NCBI GenBank assembly: GCA_017504735.1
Contig: JAFVQP010000106.1
Location: forward strand, 1 to 47,546
Direction: 5' to 3'
Origin: Clostridia bacterium
GTDB lineage: Bacteria > Bacillota_A > Clostridia > Christensenellales > Borkfalkiaceae
DNA: 47,546 nt
Position numbers and translations under genes: made by a program. Below, in pieces: positions 33,192 to 42,016 of this stretch. Numbering within the stretch: position 1 is the stretch's first letter; each line of letters opens with the position of its first letter. The notes beneath the pieces are model-generated. The model did no database searches and was not told the DNA's origin. It saw only the letters and a program-made list of their open reading frames with translations.

Positions 33192-34586
33192 ATGGAAAGA
33201 ATTTACTTGAAAGAACTCAATGCGAACTATTCCAACTACGACGGGAAAGCCGTGACGGTAGCAGGTTGGGCAAAGACCATCCGCGATTCGAAAGCGTTTG
33301 GCTTTATCGAACTGAACGATGGTAGTTGTTTCAAAAATACGCAAATCGTATTTGAACGCGCAAATCTTGTAAATTACGACGAAATTGCAAAGGAAAACGT
33401 TGGTTGTGCGTTGATTGTGACGGGTACGTTGGTTGTTACCCCTGAAAATAAGCAGCCCTACGAAATCAAGGCGACGGAAATCAAGGTAGAAGGGGAATCG
33501 ACCCCCGATTATCCCTTGCAGAAGAAACGCCACTCGGTAGAGTTTTTGCGTGAAATCGCTTACCTTCGTCCTCGTACCAATTTGTTTGGCGCGGCATTCC
33601 GTATCCGCAGCGAAGCGGCGATTGCAATCCATAAATTCTTCAACGATAGAGGGTTTGTTTACGTGCATACCCCTATCATCACGGGCAGCGACTGTGAAGG
33701 TGCAGGCGCAATGTTCCAGGTAACCACCTTTGATTTGGATGAAGTGGCAAAAAACGGCAAGCCCGTAGATTATAAAAACGATTTCTTCGGTACGCGTGCG
33801 GCTTTGACGGTATCGGGGCAGTTGAGTGCGGAAACCTACGCAATGGCGTTTGGTAACGTTTATACCTTTGGCCCTACCTTCCGTGCGGAACACTCCAACA
33901 CGGCTCGCCACGCGGCTGAGTTTTGGATGATTGAACCTGAAATGGCGTTCTGCGATTTGGCAGGGGATATGGACGTTGCGGAGGCAATGGTAAAATACGT
34001 AATCGACTACGTATCCGAAACCTGCAAGGATGAATTGAACTTCCTCAATCAATTTGTGGATAAGGGGTTGTTGGAACGTTTGAAAAACGTATCCGAAAAC
34101 GCATTCGTTCGTTTAAGCTACACCGATGCAATTGAGATTTTGAAGCAAAATGCGGATAAGTTTGACGATAAAAACATTTTCTGGGGTAAGGATTTGCAAA
34201 GCGAACACGAACGTTTCTTGACGGAACAAGTGTATAAGAAGCCCGTATTCCTCACCGATTATCCGAAGGAAATCAAGGCGTTCTATATGAAGCAAAACGA
34301 TGACGGTAAGACGGTTGCGGCGGCGGATTTGCTCGTACCTGGTATCGGGGAGCTTGTCGGCGGTTCGCAAAGAGAGGACGATTACGACAAGCTTGTAAAC
34401 CGCATCAAGGAACTTGGTATGAACCCTGAAGATTATTCCTGGTATTTGGATTTGCGCCGCTACGGCGGTACGACCCACAGCGGGTTTGGCCTTGGCTTTG
34501 AACGTATGGTAATGTACTTGACGGGTATCGCGAATATTCGTGACGTAGTGCCTTATCCCCGTACGTTCGGTGACCTCAAATACTAA
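33192..34586 (+). CDS. asnS: Asparagine--tRNA ligase
   Basis: AsnS charges tRNA-Asn. The 464-residue class II synthetase has an N-terminal OB-fold anticodon domain (residues 1-110, [24 protein letters not shown]), motif 2 ([24 protein letters not shown]) and motif 3 ([15 protein letters not shown]). The [11 protein letters not shown] form fits asparaginyl rather than aspartyl enzymes. GGCAGGT lies upstream of the ATG, like the site before tgt. It has its own promoter. Immediately after the TAA stop come a degenerate dispersed-repeat head and array B. Confidence 0.96.
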   Translation: MERIYLKELNANYSNYDGKAVTVAGWAKTIRDSKAFGFIELNDGSCFKNTQIVFERANLVNYDEIAKENVGCALIVTGTLVVTPENKQPYEIKATEIKVEGESTPDYPLQKKRHSVEFLREIAYLRPRTNLFGAAFRIRSEAAIAIHKFFNDRGFVYVHTPIITGSDCEGAGAMFQVTTFDLDEVAKNGKPVDYKNDFFGTRAALTVSGQLSAETYAMAFGNVYTFGPTFRAEHSNTARHAAEFWMIEPEMAFCDLAGDMDVAEAMVKYVIDYVSETCKDELNFLNQFVDKGLLERLKNVSENAFVRLSYTDAIEILKQNADKFDDKNIFWGKDLQSEHERFLTEQVYKKPVFLTDYPKEIKAFYMKQNDDGKTVAAADLLVPGIGELVGGSQREDDYDKLVNRIKELGMNPEDYSWYLDLRRYGGTTHSGFGLGFERMVMYLTGIANIRDVVPYPRTFGDLKY

Positions 34587-34618
34587 GCAACCTGATATTA
34601 GATAGGTGTCGGGTATAG
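34587..34618 (+). repeat. Degenerate head of the dispersed repeat (after asnS)
   Basis: GCAACCTGA...AGGTGTC follows the asnS TAA directly, a shorter version of the heads after dnaA and smc. The hairpin 3' arm has been lost. It leads straight into array B, as the dnaA copy leads into array A. Confidence 0.55.
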
Positions 34619-34846
34619 GTGAAGTTGTGGCTTTGCCACAGTGAAGTTGCACCAGGGGCGCAGTGAAGTTGTATTTTCTATACAGTGAAGTTTGCCCTGT
34701 GGGCAAGTAATTGCTGTTATAAATAATAGCCACAACTTTTTACAAAGTAAAAAACTTCACTTTGCGTAGCAAAACTTCACTCTGCAAAGAACTTCACTTT
34801 TATCTAAAAGATAAAAACTTCACTGCAAAGTGTCCGCTTTGCATAA
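34619..34846. repeat. GTGAAGTT-hairpin array B (between asnS and plsX)
   Basis: The left half has GTGAAGTT at 34619, 34641, 34663 and 34685, exactly 22 nt apart. Three of its spacers are clear palindromes (TGTGGC-TTT-GCCACA, TGTAT-TTTCT-ATACA, TTGCCC-TGT-GGGCAA) and one is weak. The right half has the reverse octamer AACTTCAC at 34753, 34773, 34790 and 34816 with TTTGC-GTA-GCAAA, TTTTATCT-AAA-AGATAAAA and TGCAAAG-N6-CTTTGCA. GTGAAGTTGTGGC at the left is matched in reverse by GCCACAACTT at 34729-34738. Confidence 0.88.
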
Positions 34847-34866
34847 TGATACGGAGTATGAAAATT

Positions 34867-35901
34867 ATGGTAAAAATTGTAATTGATGCAATGGGTGGCG
34901 ATTATGCACCGAGAGAACAAGTGCTTAGTGCGGTTGCCGCATTGAAAAAAGATAAGGATTTATCGGTCATTTTATGTGGTGACGAAACGCAGATTAAGGC
35001 GGTTTTGTCCGAATGTAAATACGATGATAGCCGTGTGGAAATCGTACATACTACCGAAGTGATTACGATGGAAGAAATCCCCACCAAAGCGGTAAAAGCA
35101 AAAAAGGATTCTTCCACAGTTGTGGCGTTCCGACTCTTGAAGGAAGGTAAAGCCGACGGTTTGGTGTCTTCCGGTTCGACCGGTGCGGTTTTGACGGCTG
35201 GTGTGTTGGTGCTTGGCAGATTAAAGGGCGTGTCCCGTCCCGCACTTTGCCCCATCGTGCCCAACCATAGAGGGGAAGGTACTTTCATTTGCGATTGCGG
35301 TGCAAACCTTGAATGTAAACCTATCAACCTCGTGCATTTTGCCATTATGGCATCTACGTATGCAAGCGCAGTGTACGGTATTCAAAATCCTCGCGTAGGG
35401 CTTTTGAACAACGGTACCGAAGACCACAAGGGCTTGGCGTTACAGCAAGAAGTGAATGCACTTTTGAAGGAAACCCCTTCCATCAATTACGTGGGCAACG
35501 TGGAAGGGCGTGATTTGATGTTTGGTGACATTGACGTTATGGTTGCGGACGGCTTTACGGGCAATATCGCGATGAAGGCGGTAGAGGGTTGCGGTAAGAC
35601 GGTTAGCACGATCATGAAACGTGAATTTAAACGTAACCTTTGGACGAAGCTCCGTGCATTGCTTTGCGGAGACATCATCAAAAAAATCCGCGGCAGCTTA
35701 GACTATGAAGCGGTTGGCGGCGCAATGTTCTTGGGGCTTAAAAAAGCGGTTGTAAAAGGTCACGGTAACTCGAAAGCGCGTGGTTTTGCCGTATGTATCG
35801 AACAAGCGGCGAACGCAGCTCGCGGTCAAATGGTGGAAAAGATCGGTGAAATTTTAGCCACTACCATGGCAACCGAAGAGAAGACGGAACAAGCGGAGTA
35901 A
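34867..35901 (+). CDS. plsX: Phosphate acyltransferase PlsX
   Basis: PlsX makes acyl phosphate from acyl-ACP for phospholipid synthesis. The protein has the characteristic start VKIVIDAMGGDYAPREQ, SSGSTGAVLTAG, LCPIVPNHRG, DCGANLECKP and the C-terminal YEAVGGAMFLGLKKAVVKGHGNS. The frame is open back to 34762, but those codons run through array B. GGAG (34853-34856) is 10 nt from the ATG at 34867 and only 1 nt from the ATG at 34858, so 34867 is chosen (344 residues). fabD, fabG and acpP, often neighbours, are absent; rnc follows after 1 bp. Confidence 0.93.
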   Translation: MVKIVIDAMGGDYAPREQVLSAVAALKKDKDLSVILCGDETQIKAVLSECKYDDSRVEIVHTTEVITMEEIPTKAVKAKKDSSTVVAFRLLKEGKADGLVSSGSTGAVLTAGVLVLGRLKGVSRPALCPIVPNHRGEGTFICDCGANLECKPINLVHFAIMASTYASAVYGIQNPRVGLLNNGTEDHKGLALQQEVNALLKETPSINYVGNVEGRDLMFGDIDVMVADGFTGNIAMKAVEGCGKTVSTIMKREFKRNLWTKLRALLCGDIIKKIRGSLDYEAVGGAMFLGLKKAVVKGHGNSKARGFAVCIEQAANAARGQMVEKIGEILATTMATEEKTEQAE

Positions 35902-35902
35902 G

Positions 35903-36568
35903 ATGGATTTTCCCATAAAAGAAATTGAAGACAAAATCGAATACACCTTTCAAAATAAGGCGCTTTTAAAAGAGGCTTTTACCCATTCCACCTATGCAAA
36001 CGTTCACGGCGGCAAGGATAACGAGCGTATGGAATACCTCGGTGATGCTGTGTTACAGCTTGTGGTGACCGAATGGCAATATTCGCGCGATGCGCGTGCG
36101 GATGAAGGAAAAATGACCAGTCAACGTCAAAAATTCGTCTGTGAAGAAGCATTGGATGAAGCGGTGCGTGCCTTGGGTTTGCAAAATTATCTTTTGGTAT
36201 CAGGGGGTAAGGCAAACGTCGGGAAAAAGACGATTTCCAGCCTATTTGAAACGGTAATCGCCGCCATCTATTTGGACGGCGGGTATGATGCGGCGAAGAA
36301 ATTTATCGTCAAGTACGTGCGTTTGGAAGAACAAGCTTCGCCCGTAAATCATAAAGGCGCCTTGCAGGAATTTTTACAAAGTAAAAAGGAACAACCGCCC
36401 ATCTACGAAACGGTAAAATCGGGCAAGGACAATGCCCCGACCTTTGTGACAAAAGCAGAGGCAATGGGTATGGCTGCTACAGGTGAAGGCGGCAGTAAAC
36501 GAGAGGCGGAACAACAAGCGGCGCGCGCGTTGCTGGAAATGCTTACGAAACAACAGCGGTCGAGGTAA
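35903..36568 (+). CDS. rnc: Ribonuclease III
   Basis: RNase III cuts double-stranded RNA, including rRNA precursors. The 221-residue protein has the signature NERMEYLGDAVLQLVV (near residue 33), the second catalytic block LFETVIAAIYLDGG, and a C-terminal double-stranded-RNA-binding domain (from about 150, KGALQEFLQSKKEQPPIYE...GGSKREAEQQAARALLEML). It begins 1 bp after plsX, with GGAG upstream inside the plsX end. smc and ftsY follow, the usual Firmicute order. Confidence 0.95.
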   Translation: MDFPIKEIEDKIEYTFQNKALLKEAFTHSTYANVHGGKDNERMEYLGDAVLQLVVTEWQYSRDARADEGKMTSQRQKFVCEEALDEAVRALGLQNYLLVSGGKANVGKKTISSLFETVIAAIYLDGGYDAAKKFIVKYVRLEEQASPVNHKGALQEFLQSKKEQPPIYETVKSGKDNAPTFVTKAEAMGMAATGEGGSKREAEQQAARALLEMLTKQQRSR

Positions 36569-36649
36569 GATTTACACGGGATTGTTTCGGATATCAAGAC
36601 AAAAAAGAAAAAATAAACAAGATATAGAGAATATCGTAAGGAGTATGCT

Positions 36650-39600
36650 TTGGATTTAAAGGAAATACAATTGGTCGGGTTCAAATCGTTTGCCGACAAA
36701 ACAGTAATTCGCTTTGAAGAAGGCGTTACCTGTATCGTAGGTCCTAACGGATGCGGTAAGAGTAACGTTGCGGACGCCGTGCGCTGGGTGCTTGGTGAGC
36801 AGTCGGCAAAATCGTTGCGTGGTTCGAACATGCAAGACGTCATTTTCGGTGGTACGTTGGAAAGAAAACCGCAATCCTTCTGCGAGGTAACCCTCATTTT
36901 CGACAATGAAAAGAAGATTTTCCCCACGATGGAAACGTCGGAGGTTGCGATGACCCGCCGACTTTACCGTTCGGGTGAAAGTAAGTACCTCATCAACAAC
37001 CAAGCTAGCCGTTTGAAGGATATCGTTACCCTTTTCCACGGTATCGGTTTGGGTAAAGAGGGGTATTCCATCATTGGTCAGGGTAAGGTAGAGCAAATTA
37101 TGAACGCTCGTCCTGAAGACCGTCGTTTGATTTTCGAAGAAGCGATGGGGTTGATGGTGTACAAGCAGAGAAAGACGGAAATCGAAAGAAAAATCGACGA
37201 TGCAAATGATAATTTGTTCATCTACCGTCAGCGTATCGATGAAGTAGAACGTCGTTTGCCGCACATGAAAAAGCAGGCGGAAGCTGCGCGTGAATACAAC
37301 GAATATTCTCATTCGCTCAAAATCAATGAAGCGAACACCTACATATATCGTTATGAGAATGCGGAAAACGAAAAGAGCAAGTTCAAAAAGGACATTGCGG
37401 CGATTTCCGATAAAATCATTTCGCTCAACACGCAAATCGAGCGTATCAATCGTAAGTTGGAAGAAAACCGCGAAAAAATCAACCGCGCGGACGTTCGCTT
37501 GACCGAGTTGAACGACCGTCGTGTGGAACTTTCCGTAGGAAACGAAAGAAAGGACGGTGAATTGCGTTTGGCGCAGGAACGTATCCGTACCTACCGTTCG
37601 CAAATCGAGGCGGCGGTGGATATGCTTGCCGCAAACAAGATCCGTATCGGCGAAATTGACGATGAAATTGCACTTACGGGCAAGAAAAACGTCGAGGATA
37701 GCAAGCGTGTATTTGCGTTGGAAAACGAAATTGAAACGTTGCGTGTATCCGTGAACGAGTTGGATAGAAAGATTGAAGTGTTTGAAAAGCTGTCGGACGC
37801 AAGCCGTCTTTCCCAGCTTTCCGACGCGGATGAAATTGCCGAGATGAAGAAAAACCTCGGTACGATTGCCGCGCAAATGGCTGCAACGAAGGATCGTTTG
37901 AACGAGTTGAACGCTACTTTGAACAAGGCAATCGAAAGAAAGGAACGTCTCACCAGCGAGTTGGCGTCCGTCCGCAAAGATATGAAAAACCTGCGTGATT
38001 TCAGCTCTTCGGGTATCCGTGAATTGGAAGAAAAGCAGGAAGAAGCGCGCGAATTGCAGCTTACGATCAACGATTTCAACCAGGAATTGTTCAATGCAAA
38101 CGGTCAGCTGGCATCCTTGCGTGAAAACCTTGAAATGTACATTAGCTTAAAAAACCGTTTTGAAGGGTATAAGGAATCGGTTAAGCGATTGCTCTCCATT
38201 TCCAAGACAAACCCCGAACTTTCAAAGCGTCATCGCGGCGCGTTGGCGGATATTGTATCCACTGACCAAAGATATGAAACGGCAATTGAAACGGCGTTTG
38301 GCGGTGCAATGCAAAACGTGGTTACCCCTACGGCGGACGATGCAAGATACCTCATTGAATACTTAAAACGTACCAACGGCGGTGTGGTAACCTTCTTGCC
38401 TGTTGCGAGTATGCGTCCCCGTCCCGATTCCAAGGAAATTCGCCGTGCGCTTGACGAACGCGGCGCAATGGGCTTGGCAACCGAACTTGTACATTATGAC
38501 GATTACTACTACAACGTAATCAGCAACCTTTTGGGGAATACGTTGGTTTGTGATAATATTGCCAACGCAACGGCGATTGCGAAAAAGTACGGCAATATGT
38601 TTAAAATTGTTACCCTCGACGGTGACACCGTTGCAACGAGTGGCGCAATGACGGGTGGTAGCCGCGGTAGAAACGCAGGCTCGCTCCTTTCCAACGAACG
38701 TAAAATTCAGGAATGTAAAGACAACATTGCGCGTAAGCAAAAGTTGATTGAAAAGCTGAAGGCGGCGATTGCCAACAGCGAAGAAGAAAGAAAGGAAGCG
38801 GAAGAGGCGGTTGACCGTTTGCGTGAAAAATATCAAGGCGCAAGCAGTGAAATTGCAGGGCTTGTTCAACGTGAAACGGCGCTTTCACAGCAAATTGCTG
38901 AGGCGGAAAGCGATATCGAGATTTACAAGGAAGCCGTTGCGGATTTGACCCGTAAGCTCAAAGCGCTTGAAGATGAAGAAGCGAACTCTTCGCTCAGCGA
39001 AGAACAGATCGCTTCCCGTAGAAAGAGCGCGGAGGAGGAAATGGAAAGTCAGCGTAGCCAGTGCGAACGTTTCAAGGAAGAACGTATCGTGAAGAGCAAA
39101 ACGCTCCGTGAATTAGAGGTGGAATACACCGCATTGACCTCACGCCTTGAAAAGCAAAAGGAAACCGTAGAGCGTTTGACCTTGGAAAAGGAAGAAATCG
39201 TCAAGCGTATTTTGGATATGGAATACGAAAAGACGGAAACGGAAACCAAACTCAAGGGTTTGGAAGCGGAAGCTGCCAACAAGGAGCTGACGGAAGAAGA
39301 ACGTGCGGCGGTGCAGGCGATTTTGGACGAAATTAGCACCGTTACACAGCAAAAGGAAACCATCAACGCCGAACAAATCAGCCTTGAAGAGGAAAAGACA
39401 GGCTTGCAGGAAACCTTGACGAAGAGCTCGGACAAGCGTTATAAGTGCGAAATTGAAATCAGTAAAATCGACACCACGCTTGAAAACAGCCGTCAACGTA
39501 TGGAAGAAGCGTACGAGCTGGATTATGAAGGCTGTCTTGCGTTCCGTGTAGAAAACTTTAACGTGGAAGAATCGGCTAGCTTGATTTCCGCATTGAAACG

Positions 39601-40243
39601 TAAGATTACGATGCTTGGTGCGGTAAATCCTCACGCTGTAGAAGAATATGATGAAGAACGTACCCGTTGCGACGAAATGGTTGGACAGCGTGACGACTTG
39701 CAAAAGGCAATTGACGATTTGCAGGCGGCACTTGACCAAATTCGTGAAGAAATGCTCCGTATCTTCAACGCAGGGTTCTATGATTTCAACGAAAACTTTA
39801 AGACGACGTTTAAAGAATTGTTTGGCGGCGGTAAAGCGGAACTTCAAATCGATTACGAGGGCGTAGAAGACCCTCTTGCGGCGGGCGTAGAAATCGTGGC
39901 TTGCCCTCCTGGGAAGAAACTTACGAAGATTTCCTTGTTGTCGGGTGGTGAACGTGCGTTGACGGCAATCGCGATCTTGTTTGCTATCTTAAAATCCAAG
40001 CCGATGCCTTTCTGTATTCTCGACGAAATCGAAGCGGCGCTTGACGATGCAAACGTGGATAGATTTGCTTCCTATTTGAAGAATTTCTCGGAAAATACGC
40101 AGTTCATCGTTATCACGCACAGAAAGCCTACCATGAACCAAGCAGATACCTTGTTCGGTGTTACGATGCAGGAAAAGGGTGTTTCGAAGATTGTATCGGT
40201 AAAACTTGCTGAGTTGAAGAGAAGCTCGGCGCTGGTACTGTAG
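36650..40243 (+). CDS. smc: Chromosome segregation ATPase SMC
   Basis: SMC organises and separates daughter chromosomes with ScpA and ScpB. The 1197-residue protein has the full architecture: N-terminal head with Walker A GPNGCGKSNVADAVRWVLGEQ, a long coiled coil, a hinge (about 510-670, HRGALADIVSTDQRYETAIETAFGGAMQNVV to TSGAMTGGSRGR), a second coiled coil and a C-terminal head with signature LSGGERALTAIA and Walker B FCILDEIEAALDDANV. Translation starts at TTG (36650), set by TAAGGAG 6 nt upstream; the product starts MDLKEIQLVGFKSFADK. ftsY follows after a repeat-bearing gap. Confidence 0.97.
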   Translation: MDLKEIQLVGFKSFADKTVIRFEEGVTCIVGPNGCGKSNVADAVRWVLGEQSAKSLRGSNMQDVIFGGTLERKPQSFCEVTLIFDNEKKIFPTMETSEVAMTRRLYRSGESKYLINNQASRLKDIVTLFHGIGLGKEGYSIIGQGKVEQIMNARPEDRRLIFEEAMGLMVYKQRKTEIERKIDDANDNLFIYRQRIDEVERRLPHMKKQAEAAREYNEYSHSLKINEANTYIYRYENAENEKSKFKKDIAAISDKIISLNTQIERINRKLEENREKINRADVRLTELNDRRVELSVGNERKDGELRLAQERIRTYRSQIEAAVDMLAANKIRIGEIDDEIALTGKKNVEDSKRVFALENEIETLRVSVNELDRKIEVFEKLSDASRLSQLSDADEIAEMKKNLGTIAAQMAATKDRLNELNATLNKAIERKERLTSELASVRKDMKNLRDFSSSGIRELEEKQEEARELQLTINDFNQELFNANGQLASLRENLEMYISLKNRFEGYKESVKRLLSISKTNPELSKRHRGALADIVSTDQRYETAIETAFGGAMQNVVTPTADDARYLIEYLKRTNGGVVTFLPVASMRPRPDSKEIRRALDERGAMGLATELVHYDDYYYNVISNLLGNTLVCDNIANATAIAKKYGNMFKIVTLDGDTVATSGAMTGGSRGRNAGSLLSNERKIQECKDNIARKQKLIEKLKAAIANSEEERKEAEEAVDRLREKYQGASSEIAGLVQRETALSQQIAEAESDIEIYKEAVADLTRKLKALEDEEANSSLSEEQIASRRKSAEEEMESQRSQCERFKEERIVKSKTLRELEVEYTALTSRLEKQKETVERLTLEKEEIVKRILDMEYEKTETETKLKGLEAEAANKELTEEERAAVQAILDEISTVTQQKETINAEQISLEEEKTGLQETLTKSSDKRYKCEIEISKIDTTLENSRQRMEEAYELDYEGCLAFRVENFNVEESASLISALKRKITMLGAVNPHAVEEYDEERTRCDEMVGQRDDLQKAIDDLQAALDQIREEMLRIFNAGFYDFNENFKTTFKELFGGGKAELQIDYEGVEDPLAAGVEIVACPPGKKLTKISLLSGGERALTAIAILFAILKSKPMPFCILDEIEAALDDANVDRFASYLKNFSENTQFIVITHRKPTMNQADTLFGVTMQEKGVSKIVSVKLAELKRSSALVL

Positions 40244-40280
40244 AGTGATAAACAACGGATATACTTCGCATTTCATCGTT

Positions 40281-40358
40281 GTGCAACCTGACGTTGCACG
40301 CAGTAAGGTGTCTTTTCGTATGTGTTTATATATGATTTCGCGCATATTCACTTGTCAT
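40281..40358 (+). repeat. Dispersed stop-codon-associated repeat, copy 3 (after smc)
   Basis: This copy starts 37 nt after the smc stop. The hairpin is GTGCAAC-CTGAC-GTTGCAC (40281-40299). It continues CGCAGTAAGGTGTCTT, GTGTTTATATATG and CGCGCATATTCACTTG. The arms differ from the tgt copy by a compensatory change. Confidence 0.78.
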
Positions 40359-40391
40359 ACCGACTGAGCGGAGCGAATGGAGTGTATCTAA
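40356..40391. repeat. Intergenic element of the TCATACCGA...GAGCGGAGCGA...GTATCT type
   Basis: TCATACCGACTGAGCGGAGC, then GAATGGAGTGTATCT, resembles short intergenic repeats with a GAGCGAAGCGA core flanked by imperfect inverted arms that are common in many gut bacteria. It lies right after copy 3 of the dispersed repeat. Only one copy is in the window, so repeat status rests on resemblance. Confidence 0.4.
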
Positions 40392-40416
40392 AATATAATT
40401 TCATTAGGAGTAATAT

Positions 40417-41313
40417 ATGGGATTATTCGGAAAATTTTTCGGTGCGCTGAAAAAGACGAAAGACAATCTTTCGGAAAAGTTACGCGTACTGTTTTCCAAA
40501 AATAAATTAGGCGATGAGTTTTATGAGGAGTTGGAAGAACTCCTCATTTCCTCAGACGTATCCGTTTCCACTGCGGAAGAAGTGGTAGAACGTGTTAAGG
40601 AACAAGCCATTGAGGGCAAATTGAGCGACCCTGAATACGTTACGGGCTTGCTCCGCGGCATTTTGACGGATATTTTGGAAGAATCGGAGGTGGAACCCCC
40701 TTCCTATCCTTGCGTTATTATGCTTGTAGGTGTCAACGGCGTGGGAAAGACCACGACGGTTGGCAAACTTGCACACTATTTCTTGACCCAAAAGAAAACG
40801 GTTACGGTGGCGGCGGCGGATACCTTCCGTGCGGCTGCTAGCGAGCAGTTGTCTATTTGGGCGGAACGCGCGAAAGTGCGTATCGTAAAACACGAAGAAG
40901 GGAGTGACCCGTCAGCGGTTATTTTTGACGCCGTTTCCTCGGCGAAAGCAAAGGGTACGGACGTCGTCATTGTGGATACGGCAGGTAGATTGCACGTCAA
41001 AGAAAACTTGATGAACGAGCTTCGTAAAATGGATCGTGTGGTAACCCGTGAATATCCCGAAGCGGATTTCTTAAAGTTGCTTGTTTTGGATGCTACGACG
41101 GGACAAAACGCTGTAAACCAAGCACGCGTGTTTGATGAAGCGGTAGAACTTGACGGCATCGTATTAACAAAGCTCGACGGTACGGCGAAAGGCGGTTTCG
41201 TATTCTCGCTCGCGCAAGAGTTGGGTTTGCCCGTCCTTTTTGCAGGCGTTGGCGAGAAAATGGATGATTTGGAATTCTTTGATTCCAAGAGCTTTGTAGA
41301 GGCAATTTTGTAA
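40417..41313 (+). CDS. ftsY: Signal recognition particle receptor FtsY
   Basis: FtsY docks ribosomes carrying membrane proteins to the translocon. The 298-residue protein has a very short, basic N-terminus (MGLFGKFFGALKKTKDNLSEKLR) in place of the long acidic A domain of E. coli, as in most Firmicutes. The N domain and G domain follow: GVNGVGKTTTVGKLA (G1), AADTFRAAASEQL, VDTAGRLH (G3), TKLDGTAKGG (G4) and GVGEKMDDLEFFD. The ATG at 40417 is preceded by TTAGGAG. trmD follows 28 bp later. Confidence 0.96.
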   Translation: MGLFGKFFGALKKTKDNLSEKLRVLFSKNKLGDEFYEELEELLISSDVSVSTAEEVVERVKEQAIEGKLSDPEYVTGLLRGILTDILEESEVEPPSYPCVIMLVGVNGVGKTTTVGKLAHYFLTQKKTVTVAAADTFRAAASEQLSIWAERAKVRIVKHEEGSDPSAVIFDAVSSAKAKGTDVVIVDTAGRLHVKENLMNELRKMDRVVTREYPEADFLKLLVLDATTGQNAVNQARVFDEAVELDGIVLTKLDGTAKGGFVFSLAQELGLPVLFAGVGEKMDDLEFFDSKSFVEAIL

Positions 41314-41341
41314 AATCACGGCAGCAGGTATGCGTTGAGTT

Positions 41342-42013
41342 ATGAAAATAGACATTTTAACCTTATTTCCCGAGATGTTTTCTGCCATGCAGGAGAGTAT
41401 CCTTGGCAGGGCACAAAAATCGGGGAAGGTACAAATTAATATTGTCAATATACGCGACTACACCGAGGATAAGCACTTAAAGTGTGACGATTATCCTTTT
41501 GGTGGCGGGGCAGGTATGGTGATGATGGCACCGCCGATTGGCAACGCGATCGAGGCGCTTGACCCTGACCATAAAGCACGCCGCATTTTTATGTCGCCCA
41601 AAGGGCAAACATTCAAACAGCAAAAGGTGTTCGAACTTTTAGAATACGAGCATCTTATTTTGCTTTGCGGACATTATGAAGGGGTTGACCAACGTGTGTT
41701 GGACTTGTTCATTGATGAGGAAATTTCCATCGGTGATTACGTTTTGACGGGCGGTGAATTGCCTGCAATGGTTATTACCGATTGCGTTTCTCGCTACGTG
41801 GATGGTGTAATCAATACCTCATCGCTGGTGGATGAAAGCTTTTCGGATAACATGTTAGAATATCCGCAATACACTCGTCCGCAGGTGTATAAGGGGTTGG
41901 CTGTACCCGAAGTTTTACGCAGCGGCGACCATGCAAAGGTGGACGCTTGGCGCAGGGAACAGGCACTCGCCATCACAAGAAAAAATCGTCCCGACTTGTT
42001 GGGAGAGGATTAA
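41342..42013 (+). CDS. trmD: tRNA (guanine(37)-N1)-methyltransferase TrmD
   Basis: TrmD methylates G37 next to the anticodon and so prevents frameshifting. The 223-residue protein is a knotted SPOUT methyltransferase with MKIDILTLFPEMF at the start, DDYPFGGGAGMVM, LLCGHYEGVDQRV, ISIGDYVLTGGELPAMV and the C-terminal YPQYTRPQVYKG. The usual neighbours rpsP, rimM and rplS are absent. Instead it follows ftsY and precedes rbgA by 3 bp. The ribosome binding site is weak (GCAGGT). Confidence 0.96.
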   Translation: MKIDILTLFPEMFSAMQESILGRAQKSGKVQINIVNIRDYTEDKHLKCDDYPFGGGAGMVMMAPPIGNAIEALDPDHKARRIFMSPKGQTFKQQKVFELLEYEHLILLCGHYEGVDQRVLDLFIDEEISIGDYVLTGGELPAMVITDCVSRYVDGVINTSSLVDESFSDNMLEYPQYTRPQVYKGLAVPEVLRSGDHAKVDAWRREQALAITRKNRPDLLGED

Positions 42014-42016
42014 ACT

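Noticed and set aside
34619..34846. CRISPR array
   Set aside because: The repeats are only 8 nt, the spacers are palindromic and 9-18 nt long, the second half is inverted, and no cas gene is present.
34762..34866. N-terminal extension of PlsX of 35 residues
   Set aside because: These codons are array B read in frame. They have no ribosome binding site and no similarity to PlsX, which starts at VKIVIDAMGGD.
36656..37876. Antisense frame of 406 codons opposite smc
   Set aside because: It arises from the codon bias of the SMC head and coiled coil. No start signal or domain is visible.
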